In this document: one piece after another, positions 51,091 through 59,318 of the stretch | Layout: each line of letters begins with the position of its first letter | Position numbering within the stretch: position 1 is the first letter of the stretch | From: an uncultured Clostridia bacterium | GTDB lineage: Bacteria > Bacillota > Clostridia > Peptostreptococcales > Anaerovoracaceae | Length of the DNA: 64,000 nt | NCBI GenBank assembly: GCA_934255135.1 | Contig: CAKQMV010000002.1 | Span: forward strand, 62,001-126,000 | Reading direction: 5' to 3' | The notes under the pieces: generated by a model | The model's input: the letters and a program-made list of their open reading frames with translations, nothing else | What the model was told of the DNA's origin: nothing | Database searches by the model: none | Program-made: the position numbers and the translations under genes

Positions 51091-51831
51091 ATGGGTATTA
51101 TAGCAAAACCACTTGGATTATTGCTAATGTGGATTTACGGAATGATTGGAAATTACGGAATCTCACTGATTGTACTCACTGTACTTGTTAAGTGCTGCCT
51201 CTACCCGCTTTATATCAAGCAGGTAAAGTCAACAGCAGGAATGCAGAATATTTCTGAGAAGTCTCAGGAAATTCAACGTAAGTATGCTGATGATAAGGTT
51301 AAGCAGCAGGAAGCACTACAGGAGCTTTACAAGCAGGAGAATTTCAATCCTATGGCAGGATGTCTTCCAATGCTTATTCAGTTCCCTATCATCATGGGAC
51401 TGTTTACACTTCTGAGAAATCCAATGCAGTACATGCCTGATGGTATGTTCGCAGCGCATGAGTCATTCCTATGGATTAATGACCTTGCTCAGCCTGACAG
51501 CTGGATTCTTCCAATCGCTGCAGCTGTTGCAACATACTTCTCATTCTCAATGACTCAGAACCTTACTGGTGCTGACATGGGACAGGCACAGTCAATGAAC
51601 ATGATCATGAAATATTTCTTCCCTTTGAGTATTCTGTGGCTTGCAAGATCTTATCCTGCAGGACTGGCTCTTTACTGGGCATGCGGTCAGTTCCTCCAGA
51701 TATTCTTTAACATTCATATGAACTCAGTTCGTAGAAGAATCAAGGAAGAACAGGACCAGAAGAAGCTTATTGAAAGAGCAGAAAGAGAACTCATTAAGAA
51801 GAAGAGAGCAAGAATGAAAGGAATTCAGTAA
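51091..51831 (+). CDS. yidC: Membrane protein insertase YidC/OxaA
   Basis: A 246-residue Oxa1-type insertase with about five membrane segments. PLYIKQVKSTAGMQ follows the first helix of the fold and NPMAGCLPMLIQFPIIMGLF is the signature. The conserved arginine of the hydrophilic groove is replaced by lysine here (TVLVKCCLYPL). No lipobox or classical signal peptide is seen, unlike SpoIIIJ lipoproteins. The C-terminus is a basic tail (RELIKKKRARMKG) suited to ribosome contact. AGGAG precedes the ATG. Confidence 0.96.
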   Translation: MGIIAKPLGLLLMWIYGMIGNYGISLIVLTVLVKCCLYPLYIKQVKSTAGMQNISEKSQEIQRKYADDKVKQQEALQELYKQENFNPMAGCLPMLIQFPIIMGLFTLLRNPMQYMPDGMFAAHESFLWINDLAQPDSWILPIAAAVATYFSFSMTQNLTGADMGQAQSMNMIMKYFFPLSILWLARSYPAGLALYWACGQFLQIFFNIHMNSVRRRIKEEQDQKKLIERAERELIKKKRARMKGIQ

Positions 51832-51836
51832 ATATA

Positions 51837-52718
51837 ATGAGATCTTCAGAAAAATGGGGAGTCGATGTAGATACTGCTGTTGATCTTGCTTTAAAGGAAC
51901 TGAAGCTGTCAATCGATGATGTTGACGTAGAGGTTCTAGAGGAATCTTCAAATGGATTCTTCGGAATTGGTTCAAAACTTGCTAAGGTTAGAGTAACAGC
52001 AAAGGATACAACTGAGAACGTTGTAAGAGAGAAAGCTACATTCGATGATATTGATTCAATCCTAGCTAATCTTCCGGAGAACTCAACAGCTGCGTTACCG
52101 GACGAAATCAGAGAGGATTACGATAAATTTGAAGCTGAAGAGCGTGAAGACGCTAAGGCTAGAGAGAAGAAGAGAGACAATAAGAGAGATAAGAGAAACA
52201 AGCATAAGAAGAAGGTTCACGCTGATTACAAGCCAGAGGAATCACTTCTATATGATGTTAAGGATCTCACACCTGTAGACTCTCACCCTGTTAAGGATTT
52301 CCTTGAGGAGATTTCAGAGAAGATGGGAATCAACCTCACATTTGATGTCAAGACAGGCGACGATATCGTTTATGTAGAGATAAACGGTAAAGATACAGGA
52401 ACAATTATAGGTAAGAGAGGTCAGACTCTAGATGCGGTGCAGTGTCTTGCTAGCTATGTAGTTAAGAAGGACAATGATAAGTATGTAAGAGTAATACTTG
52501 ATGCCGAGAATTACAGAGCTAAGAGAGAGAAGACTCTTATCAATCTTGCTAACAGACTGGCTGCTAAGGTTGATAAGACTGGAAAGACAGTAACTCTCGA
52601 ACCAATGAACCCTTATGAGAGAAAGGTTATCCACGCTACACTTCAGAACCACCCTACGGTTCAGACAAGAAGTGAAGGAAAGGATCCTTATAGAAAGGTA
52701 GTAATTGAACTTAAGTAA
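51837..52718 (+). CDS. jag: RNA-binding protein KhpB (Jag)
   Basis: A 293-residue protein with the three Jag parts. The N-terminal Jag_N domain (residues 5-55) has VDLALKELKLSIDDVDVEV and NGFFGIGSK. A charged Lys/Arg linker follows, then a KH domain (GTIIGKRGQTLDAVQCLASY) and an R3H domain (MNPYERKVIHATLQNHP). KhpB pairs with KhpA and affects cell elongation and division in Gram-positives. It is the last gene of the operon, followed by a terminator. mnmE, usually next, has moved to the other side of oriC. Confidence 0.95.
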   Translation: MRSSEKWGVDVDTAVDLALKELKLSIDDVDVEVLEESSNGFFGIGSKLAKVRVTAKDTTENVVREKATFDDIDSILANLPENSTAALPDEIREDYDKFEAEEREDAKAREKKRDNKRDKRNKHKKKVHADYKPEESLLYDVKDLTPVDSHPVKDFLEEISEKMGINLTFDVKTGDDIVYVEINGKDTGTIIGKRGQTLDAVQCLASYVVKKDNDKYVRVILDAENYRAKREKTLINLANRLAAKVDKTGKTVTLEPMNPYERKVIHATLQNHPTVQTRSEGKDPYRKVVIELK

Positions 52719-52721
52719 TAT

Positions 52722-52758
52722 AAATCCGATGAGAGAATTTCTCCCATCGGATTTTTTT
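52722..52758 (+). terminator. Terminator after jag
   Basis: AAATCCGATGAGAGA pairs with TCTCCCATCGGATTT (one mismatch), followed by TTTTAT. It ends the rpmH-jag operon, facing the convergent rib operon. Confidence 0.85.
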
Positions 52759-52814
52759 ATTGTCATATTAATGATATATATGAAATCTGTACTGTTTAAA
52801 ATCAATAAATATTA

Positions 52815-53288
52815 TTACATCTGAGAGAACAGATTAACCATTTCGATAGCAGAAAGTGCACAATCATAACCCTTGTTTCCTGCCTTGCTTCCTGCACGAG
52901 CAATTGCCTGCTCAATGTTCTCTGTTGTGATAACGCCAAACATTACAGGAACTCCTGTCTCAAGTCCAACACTTGCGATTCCCTTAGAAACCTCGCTGCA
53001 AACATAATCGTAATGAGTAGTATCTCCTCTGATAACTGCACCTACGCAGATAACTGCATCATAGTTTCCTGAAGCGGCCATCTTCTTAGCAGCAGCAGGA
53101 ATTTCGAATGCTCCAGGTACCCATGCAGCTGTGATGTTGTCGTCCTCTACTCCGTGTCTTACAAGACCATCTACTGCTCCACCGAGAAGCTTATTAACAA
53201 TAATCTCGTTGAAACGTGATGCAACGATTCCTACTCTCATTCCCTCAGGTGCAACTACCTTACCCTCTAGCAGATTAATATTTCTCAT
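52815..53288 (-). CDS. ribH: 6,7-dimethyl-8-ribityllumazine synthase
   Basis: A 157-residue enzyme that condenses the ribityl-amino-pyrimidine with dihydroxybutanone phosphate, the penultimate step to riboflavin. Motifs: IVASRFNEIIVNKL, WVPGAFEIPAAAKKM and ICVGAVIRGDTTHYDYVCSE, with the catalytic His in the last. Last gene of the ribD-ribE-ribBA-ribH operon, all under the FMN riboswitch. The cell can make riboflavin de novo. Confidence 0.97.
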   Translation of the reverse strand: MRNINLLEGKVVAPEGMRVGIVASRFNEIIVNKLLGGAVDGLVRHGVEDDNITAAWVPGAFEIPAAAKKMAASGNYDAVICVGAVIRGDTTHYDYVCSEVSKGIASVGLETGVPVMFGVITTENIEQAIARAGSKAGNKGYDCALSAIEMVNLFSQM

Positions 53289-53318
53289 TTGTATATCCTC
53301 CGTTTAATTATTTATAGA

Positions 53319-54530
53319 TTAGAATTTGATTTCCTCGAAAATATGTCCCATCTTTTCCTGCTTAGTCTTCATATAGAACTCATCGAACTCCTGTGGAGCA
53401 ATTTCAATAGGAACTCTCTCTGTGATATCCAGTCCGAATTCTGAGATTCCGTAAACCTTGTCAGGATTATTAGTTAGAAGTCTAAGTGACTTTACTCCTA
53501 GATCTCTAAGAATCTGAGCTCCAACCCAGTACTCACGAAGGTCAGGTGCAAAACCAAGCTTAACGTTAGCTTCAACAGTATCATATCCCTGTTCCTGAAG
53601 CTCGTAAGCCTTAAGCTTGTTAATAAGTCCGATTCCACGACCCTCCTGTCTCATGTAGAGAAGAACTCCCCTACCCTCTTCTTCAATCTGTCTCATTGCG
53701 CTCTGAAGCTGGTTACCGCAGTCGCATCTCAGGGAGCCAAAAGTATCACCTGTCAGACACTCAGAATGAACTCTGCACAGAACATCTTTGCCATCACCGA
53801 TATCACCCTTAACAAGTGCTACATGGTGCTCACCTGTAATGTCGTTTACATAACCCATTGCACGGAAGTGACCGAACTTAGTTGGCATATCAGCATCCGC
53901 TTCCTTAACAACATGCTTCTCGTTAGTTCTGATGTAGTCCTGAAGCTCCTTAATTGTTATGAACTTAAGGTTGTACTTCTCAGCAAGCTTCCATAGATTA
54001 GGAGTTCTCATCATTGTTCCATCATCTTCCATAATCTCACAGCAGATTCCACACTGCTTGAGTCCTGCAAGTCTCATAAGATCAATTGTTGCCTCAGTAT
54101 GGCCATTTCTTACAAGAACTCCACCGTGTCTTGCAACGAGTGGAAATACGTGACCAGGTCTTCTCAGGTCAAGTGGCTTTGTATTTTCATCAGCGAGCTT
54201 CATCATAGTGAGAGATCTTTCAGCTGCAGAAATTCCAGTAGTAGTATCAATATGATCTACTGAAACAGTGAATGCTGTTGAGTGATTATCAGTGTTCTCT
54301 GAAACCATCTGAGGAAGACCAAGCTTTACTGCAAGATCATGACTCATTGGTGTGCAGATAAGACCCTTAGCGTGGCAAGCCATGAAGTTGATGTTCTCCT
54401 GTGTGGCAAATTCTGCTGCGCAGATCATATCACCTTCATTCTCTCTGTCAGGGTCGTCTGTACATAGAATTATCATACCTGCTCTAAGATCTTCAAGAGC
54501 TTCTTCAATTGTATTGTACTTGTAGTTCAT
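53319..54530 (-). CDS. ribBA: Bifunctional 3,4-dihydroxy-2-butanone-4-phosphate synthase / GTP cyclohydrolase II
   Basis: A 403-residue two-domain enzyme supplying both riboflavin precursors. RibB part: TDDPDRENEGDMICAAEF, HTEATIDLMRLAGL. RibA part: RVHSECLTGDTFGSLRCDCG with the zinc-binding cysteines, and MRQEGRGIGLINKL. The start at 54530 is chosen because a perfect AAGGAGG lies 5 bases upstream; an upstream ATG at 54560 would overlap ribE and lacks a site. Third gene of the rib operon. Confidence 0.97.
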   Translation of the reverse strand: MNYKYNTIEEALEDLRAGMIILCTDDPDRENEGDMICAAEFATQENINFMACHAKGLICTPMSHDLAVKLGLPQMVSENTDNHSTAFTVSVDHIDTTTGISAAERSLTMMKLADENTKPLDLRRPGHVFPLVARHGGVLVRNGHTEATIDLMRLAGLKQCGICCEIMEDDGTMMRTPNLWKLAEKYNLKFITIKELQDYIRTNEKHVVKEADADMPTKFGHFRAMGYVNDITGEHHVALVKGDIGDGKDVLCRVHSECLTGDTFGSLRCDCGNQLQSAMRQIEEEGRGVLLYMRQEGRGIGLINKLKAYELQEQGYDTVEANVKLGFAPDLREYWVGAQILRDLGVKSLRLLTNNPDKVYGISEFGLDITERVPIEIAPQEFDEFYMKTKQEKMGHIFEEIKF

Positions 54531-54540
54531 ATATACCTCC

Positions 54541-55188
54541 TTAAAAGCCGAGCGTTTCAAGCATCTCCATAGTCAAAGATGATTCGGCTGTAGTTTCAGT
54601 TCTAAAATTCATGAGTCTTTCGACGTATTTAGCGATTACATCATTTTCTAGATTAACAGGATCTCCTGCTCTCTTGCTAAGAAGAGTCGTCTCAGCTGCG
54701 GTGTGTGGAATGACCGATACCTTGAAGCTGTCTGAAGTTACAGCTGCTACAGTGAGGCTGACACCATCTATACATATAGAACCCTTCTCTACGATGTATT
54801 TAAGAATCTGTGGTGGAGTCTCTATATCTATCCAAACAGCGTTCTCCTCGCGGTCAAAAGTTCTGATCTTTCCGGTTCCGTCGATGTGTCCGCTTACGAT
54901 ATGGCCTCCGAATCTACCGTTAGCTGCCATAGCTCTTTCGAGATTAACTTCGCTTCCGGCTGTAAGCTTGGCAAGACTGCTTCGTCTTACAGTCTCAGCC
55001 ATAACATCTGCAGTGAAGAATCCATCTCCCATTGATGTTACTGTCAGGCAGATTCCGTTTACAGCGATACTGTCACCGAGCTTAGTGTTTTCAAGAACCT
55101 TATTAGCGCTAATCAAGATTGAGCCAGATGTTCCTGAAATAGAAAGCTTCTTTATTGTTCCCTTTTCTTCAACGATTCCTGTAAACAA
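54541..55188 (-). CDS. ribE: Riboflavin synthase alpha subunit
   Basis: A 215-residue enzyme made of two similar lumazine-binding halves; it dismutates two lumazines to riboflavin. It starts with FTGIVEEKG and has VNGICLTV in the first half and IDGVSLTV in the second, with the conserved pocket residues. The start codon is TTG (55188-55186), one base past the ribD stop, with AAGGAGG formed by the end of ribD. An upstream ATG would overlap ribD by over 100 bases. A stop-to-start arrangement implies coupling to ribD. Confidence 0.95.
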   Translation of the reverse strand: MFTGIVEEKGTIKKLSISGTSGSILISANKVLENTKLGDSIAVNGICLTVTSMGDGFFTADVMAETVRRSSLAKLTAGSEVNLERAMAANGRFGGHIVSGHIDGTGKIRTFDREENAVWIDIETPPQILKYIVEKGSICIDGVSLTVAAVTSDSFKVSVIPHTAAETTLLSKRAGDPVNLENDVIAKYVERLMNFRTETTAESSLTMEMLETLGF

Positions 55189-55189
55189 G

Positions 55190-56305
55190 TTACACCTCCT
55201 TATCCCTAACAACATACTCGAGTAGAACATCCTCTCCGCAGATTGAAACATTCTTAAGGTCAAGCATGTATGCATCTGCTGGAAGAGAAATACCCTCACC
55301 AGTTACGGGAGACTTCGCGGTGCGTCCTCCGAAAATTTTGCCAGCGATGAAGACTTTTACTTCATTCACGATATGCGATTTAAGTGCGCTTTCGTTTAGT
55401 GAACCGCCTCCTTCAATCAGAATGCTGTCAATCTTACGTTCCCCAAGAATCTTCATAAGTTTCCTTAGATCAACGCGCCCATCATCGCCAGGACAGTTAA
55501 TTACTTCGACAGAACAATCCTCAAGTGCAGCCTTGCGAGTTATAAACTCTTCTGATTCATCACTGTCAAAAGAACATACGTCTATAACAGGGATTCTGTC
55601 AGCTGTCTGACAAAGCTTTGAATCGAGAGGGAGTCGAAGATGACTGTCACAAATGATTCGAATCGGTGACATGCGAGATTCATCCCTTACATTAAGCATC
55701 GGGTCATCAGCGAGTACTGTATCAATTCCAACCATGATGCCAGCAAGATTATGTCTTATATCCTGTACTCTTGCGCGGGCAATCTCACCAGTTATCCATT
55801 TAGATGCACCGGTGTATGTGGCAATCTTGCCGTCAGTTGTCATTGCATACTTCATAACGACGTATGGAGTTCCTGTTGAAATATAGTGGAAAAATACCGG
55901 ATTAAGTTTATCGCACTCTTCTCGCATGAAATCTTCTTCAACAGTTATGCCTGCCTCGCGGAGAATTGCTGCACCTTTACCTGCGACCTTTGGATTAGGA
56001 TCTCTTGAGCCGATTACGACTCTACTAATTCCAGATTCCATAATAGCTTCTGTGCAAGGTGGAGTCTTACCGTAGTGGCAGCAAGGTTCGAGTGTAACGT
56101 AAATTGTTGCATCTTCTGCTGATTCAGTGAGCGATGCTATTGCATTTCTCTCGGCATGGAGCTGTCCATATCTTTCATGGTAGCCTTCTCCAATAATTCT
56201 GCCATCCTTTACGATTACAGCTCCGACCACAGGATTAGGATTGGTATATCCCCTACCCTTTTCTGCTAGCGTTATTGCTCTTAACATGTAATCTTTATCA
56301 TTCAT
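55190..56305 (-). CDS. ribD: Bifunctional diaminohydroxyphosphoribosylaminopyrimidine deaminase / reductase
   Basis: A 371-residue two-domain enzyme for the second and third steps of riboflavin synthesis. The deaminase has the zinc motifs HAERNAI and TLEPCCHYGKTPPCTEAI; the reductase has VMKYAMTTDGKIA, SKWITGE and ILIEGGGSLNESAL. First gene of the rib operon, 17 bases past the attenuator hairpin. A site for translation (GGAGC) precedes the ATG. Confidence 0.97.
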   Translation of the reverse strand: MNDKDYMLRAITLAEKGRGYTNPNPVVGAVIVKDGRIIGEGYHERYGQLHAERNAIASLTESAEDATIYVTLEPCCHYGKTPPCTEAIMESGISRVVIGSRDPNPKVAGKGAAILREAGITVEEDFMREECDKLNPVFFHYISTGTPYVVMKYAMTTDGKIATYTGASKWITGEIARARVQDIRHNLAGIMVGIDTVLADDPMLNVRDESRMSPIRIICDSHLRLPLDSKLCQTADRIPVIDVCSFDSDESEEFITRKAALEDCSVEVINCPGDDGRVDLRKLMKILGERKIDSILIEGGGSLNESALKSHIVNEVKVFIAGKIFGGRTAKSPVTGEGISLPADAYMLDLKNVSICGEDVLLEYVVRDKEV

Positions 56306-56321
56306 AGATTTGCTCCTATAT

Positions 56322-56357
56322 AAAAAACCCTGATTGAAGGATTATCAATCAGGGTTT
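56322..56357 (-). terminator. Attenuator terminator of the FMN riboswitch
   Basis: On the minus strand AAACCCTGATTG pairs with CAATCAGGGTTT, followed by TTTATAT. It lies between the aptamer and ribD, so FMN binding would favour this hairpin and stop transcription. Confidence 0.85.
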
Positions 56358-56412
56358 CGATATACATTATTCAAAAAACCGGAAAGGTTATATATGAAAT
56401 CGTACATAATAA

Positions 56413-56526
56413 AAATCTTCTCTCATCCAGACTGTACTGTCGGCTTCGGAGTTACACCGAATCATGCCTTACGGCTCGCGGGCTTTACCGCCGGTAGGGA
56501 ATCTCACCCTGCCCTGAAGATAATAA
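56413..56526 (-). ncRNA. FMN riboswitch (RFN element)
   Basis: On the minus strand the conserved RFN segments appear in order: CAGGGCAGGGTGAGATTCCC, then CCGGCGGT, AAGCCCGCGAGCC, GATTCGGTGTAACTCCG and GACAGTACAGTCTGGATG. The paired ends (ATCTTC and GAAGAT) close P1. A terminator follows 55 bases downstream. The element controls ribD-ribE-ribBA-ribH by transcription attenuation. Confidence 0.97.
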
Positions 56527-56542
56527 TATTAAATTCGCTTTT

Positions 56543-56548
56543 ATTATA
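56543..56548 (-). promoter_or_regulatory. Candidate -10 of the rib operon
   Basis: A perfect TATAAT on the minus strand lies about 17 bases ahead of the riboswitch. No convincing -35 is seen. Confidence 0.4.
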
Positions 56549-56588
56549 CTCCAATTCATATAAAAGAAAAGGAGAAATATAAAATATT

Positions 56589-56642
56589 TGTTGACATAAC
56601 AACAAGTATAGGATTAAATATAAAATTGTTGTTATATCAACA
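56589..56642 (+). promoter_or_regulatory. Large inverted-repeat operator over the adh/aldh promoter
   Basis: TGTTGACATAACAACAA (56589-56605) and TTGTTGTTATATCAACA (56626-56642) are inverted copies with one mismatch, separated by 20 bases. Each arm is itself a partial palindrome of the form TTGTT-N5-AACAA. The left arm contains a perfect -35, TTGACA (56591-56596), and TTAAAT lies 17 bases on. A dimeric repressor pair bound here would block the promoter. Confidence 0.65.
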
Positions 56643-56668
56643 TTTCTAAAGATAGAAAGGTAAAAGTC

Positions 56669-57868
56669 ATGAATAGATTAAAGAAAATATATTGCAGAGT
56701 TTTTCAGACTGCCCTGAAAATTTCGATACCATTTCTTCCCTACAGAAAGCCTGCTATAATCGGAAGTGTTAAAGAAATTCCATATATACTTGATGAAAAC
56801 AGTATTGAGTCAGTACTCATTGTAACGGATTCTTCCATTATGAGACTGGGTCTGCTTGAAAGACTTGAATCAGCACTCCATAAAGCTGGTATTGAATATC
56901 ATGTATATGACAAGACCGTTGCAAATCCAACAACCGATAATGTAGCGGAAGCACTCGGGATGTACAGGAGAAACAAGTGCCAGGCAATCATTGGTTTTGG
57001 CGGTGGATCAAGTATGGATTGTGCGAAAGCCGTCGGTGCAAGAATAGCAAGGCCAAAAACTAAGCTTTCTAAGATGGAAGGAATTCTAAAGGTGCGTAAG
57101 AAACTTCCGTTACTTATTGCTGTACCTACAACAGCAGGAACAGGAAGTGAGACTACTATTGCTGCAGTGATTACAGATTCAAAGACAAGACATAAGTACG
57201 CAATCAATGACTTTCCTCTGATTCCAAGATATGCTGTGCTCGATCCGAAAATTACTATGAGTCTTCCTCCTTTTGTCACTGCGACAACTGGAATGGATGC
57301 CCTCACTCATGCTGTCGAAGCGTATATCGGAAATTCGACAACAAGAGAAACTCGCAAGGATGCGCTTCTTGCGGTGAAGATTATTTTCAGAAATCTCGAC
57401 AAAGCATATGAAGATGGTGGAAATCTTGAGGCAAGAAGAAAGATGCTCAATGCAGCATATTTTGCAGGCTGTGCATTTACGAAATCTTATGTAGGTTATG
57501 TTCATGCGATAGCTCATTCGCTCGGTGGGGAGTATAATGTAGCACATGGGCTTGCTAATGCAGTTATTCTTCCGATAGTCCTTGAGAAATATGGAAGCAC
57601 TATAAACAGAAAACTTCATAAGCTTGCAATCGCAGCGGGAATCGCAGACAGAAGCATGCCTTCAGACGAGGCGGCAGCTCTCTTTATAGAAGAGATTAAG
57701 AATATGCAGAAACGTTTTGGCATTGGAACGAAAATAACGGAACTGAGGGAGAAAGATATTAAGAAGCTATCTTCATATGCGAACAAGGAGGCAAATCCGC
57801 TCTACCCTGTTCCTGTTCTCATGAACACGAAGGAGCTTTCAGAGATTTATTACGAGCTACTGATGTAG
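56669..57868 (+). CDS. Iron-containing alcohol dehydrogenase
   Basis: A 399-residue group III alcohol dehydrogenase that interconverts alcohols and aldehydes with NAD(P)H. FGGGSSMDCAKAVGA binds nucleotide, PTTAGTGSETT is typical, and metal ligands are in TGMDALTHAVEAY and GYVHAIAHSLGGEYNVAHG. The N-terminal 35 residues are hydrophobic and basic, a slight extension. GAAAGG precedes the ATG. It forms an operon with the aldehyde dehydrogenase 20 bases downstream. The substrate is unknown; pairing with a class-3-type dehydrogenase suggests long-chain or toxic aldehydes. Confidence 0.93.
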   Translation: MNRLKKIYCRVFQTALKISIPFLPYRKPAIIGSVKEIPYILDENSIESVLIVTDSSIMRLGLLERLESALHKAGIEYHVYDKTVANPTTDNVAEALGMYRRNKCQAIIGFGGGSSMDCAKAVGARIARPKTKLSKMEGILKVRKKLPLLIAVPTTAGTGSETTIAAVITDSKTRHKYAINDFPLIPRYAVLDPKITMSLPPFVTATTGMDALTHAVEAYIGNSTTRETRKDALLAVKIIFRNLDKAYEDGGNLEARRKMLNAAYFAGCAFTKSYVGYVHAIAHSLGGEYNVAHGLANAVILPIVLEKYGSTINRKLHKLAIAAGIADRSMPSDEAAALFIEEIKNMQKRFGIGTKITELREKDIKKLSSYANKEANPLYPVPVLMNTKELSEIYYELLM

Positions 57869-57887
57869 CATAAGAAAGGAGTAAATC

Positions 57888-59267
57888 ATGGACGCAGATA
57901 TGGTGAAAGAAATTGTTAAGGAGTCGAGAAAATATTTCGACAGCTGCGCGACACTTCCTGTTGAATTCAGAATTAATGCACTTAAGAAATTAAGAACAAG
58001 CATCATTATTCACGAATCTGAAATCAATGAGGCACTAAGAAAGGATCTCGGCAAGGGTGCGGCTGAGAGCTATATGTGTGAAACTGGAATGACCCTGGCA
58101 GAGATTTCATACATGATTAAGAACATAAGAAAGCTTGCATCTGACAAGAAGGTGAAGACACCACTAGCACAATTTCATTCAGTGAGCTATAGCAAGCCAT
58201 CACCAAGAGGAAGCGTACTTATTATCAGTCCATGGAACTACCCTTTCATGTTAACAATGGAACCGCTTGTTGATGCAATTGCTGCAGGAAATACTGTAGT
58301 AATTAAGCCAAGCGAGTTTTCTCCAAATACAACTGCTATTATGCAGACTATTATAAGTGAGTGCTTTGATCATGAACATATAAGTGTAGTTACAGGCGGA
58401 GTTAAAGAAAGTCAGTTGCTTCTTAAAGAGAAATGGGGAAAGATATTTTTTACTGGAAATAAGAGTGTTGGTAAAGAAGTTCTCAGAAAAGCAGCCGAAA
58501 ATCTTACATCTGTAACCCTCGAACTTGGCGGAAAGAGTCCTTGTATAGTAGACAGTTCAGCAAATATCAAGCTCGCTGCGAGAAGAATCGTATTCGGTAA
58601 GTATCTTAACTGCGGACAGACATGCGTGGCTCCTGATTACGTTCTGTGTCACAGTAGCGTCAAAGATAAATTCATCAAGGCAGTTAAGATGGAAATTGTG
58701 AGACAGTTCGGAGAGAATCCTCTCGAAAATACGGAATACGGTAAGATCATAAGCAAAAGACATTTTGAAAGAATTGTGCCTCTAATCAATCAGAGCAAGG
58801 TCATTCACGGAGGCAGCATTGATGAAGATAGATTGAAGATTGAACCGACGGTTCTTGATAACGTGAGTCTTGATGATGCTGTAATGAAGGAAGAAATTTT
58901 CGGACCTATTCTGCCAGTTCTAACTTTCGATAAACTAGGAACAGTGGTAGATTTTGTCAATTCAGGAGACTCACCTCTCGCTCTGTACATCTTCTCTTCT
59001 AATAAAAGAAACATTAAGATGATAACAGATTGCTGCAGATTTGGTGGTGGATGTGTAAATGACACTATTATTCACCTTGCGACGAGCGAAATGGGCTTCG
59101 GTGGATTCGGTGAAAGTGGTATGGGATCATATCACGGCAAGGAAGGCTTTGAGTGCTTCAGTCACAGAAAGAGCATCGTAAACAAGAAAACAAGGATTGA
59201 TCTTCCAATGAGATATCAGCCCTACTCCGATATAAAGAGTAAACTGGTAAGGATGTTCCTGAAATAA
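57888..59267 (+). CDS. Aldehyde dehydrogenase (class 3 / YwdH-like)
   Basis: A 459-residue NAD(P)-dependent aldehyde dehydrogenase of the short, class-3-like group. Motifs: ISPWNYPFMLTMEPLVDAIA, VIKPSEFSPNT, FTGNKSVGKEV, TLELGGKSPCIVD with the general-base Glu, and NCGQTCVAPDY with the catalytic Cys. ALYIFSSNK and FGGFGESGMGSYHGKEGF are conserved near the end. The short C-terminal tail is basic and hydrophobic and could touch membrane. AGAAAGGAG precedes the ATG. It acts with the adjacent alcohol dehydrogenase on one aldehyde/alcohol couple. Confidence 0.93.
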   Translation: MDADMVKEIVKESRKYFDSCATLPVEFRINALKKLRTSIIIHESEINEALRKDLGKGAAESYMCETGMTLAEISYMIKNIRKLASDKKVKTPLAQFHSVSYSKPSPRGSVLIISPWNYPFMLTMEPLVDAIAAGNTVVIKPSEFSPNTTAIMQTIISECFDHEHISVVTGGVKESQLLLKEKWGKIFFTGNKSVGKEVLRKAAENLTSVTLELGGKSPCIVDSSANIKLAARRIVFGKYLNCGQTCVAPDYVLCHSSVKDKFIKAVKMEIVRQFGENPLENTEYGKIISKRHFERIVPLINQSKVIHGGSIDEDRLKIEPTVLDNVSLDDAVMKEEIFGPILPVLTFDKLGTVVDFVNSGDSPLALYIFSSNKRNIKMITDCCRFGGGCVNDTIIHLATSEMGFGGFGESGMGSYHGKEGFECFSHRKSIVNKKTRIDLPMRYQPYSDIKSKLVRMFLK

Positions 59268-59278
59268 GATGAAATAAT

Positions 59279-59307
59279 AAACCCACGGTCATTATGATCG
59301 TGGGTTT
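59279..59307. terminator. Bidirectional terminator between aldh and yitT
   Basis: AAACCCACG pairs with CGTGGGTTT across an 11-base loop. On the minus strand it is followed by ATTATTTC, on the + strand by CGCC, so it better serves the leftward yitT-type gene. Confidence 0.65.
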
Positions 59308-59318
59308 CGCCAATTAAT

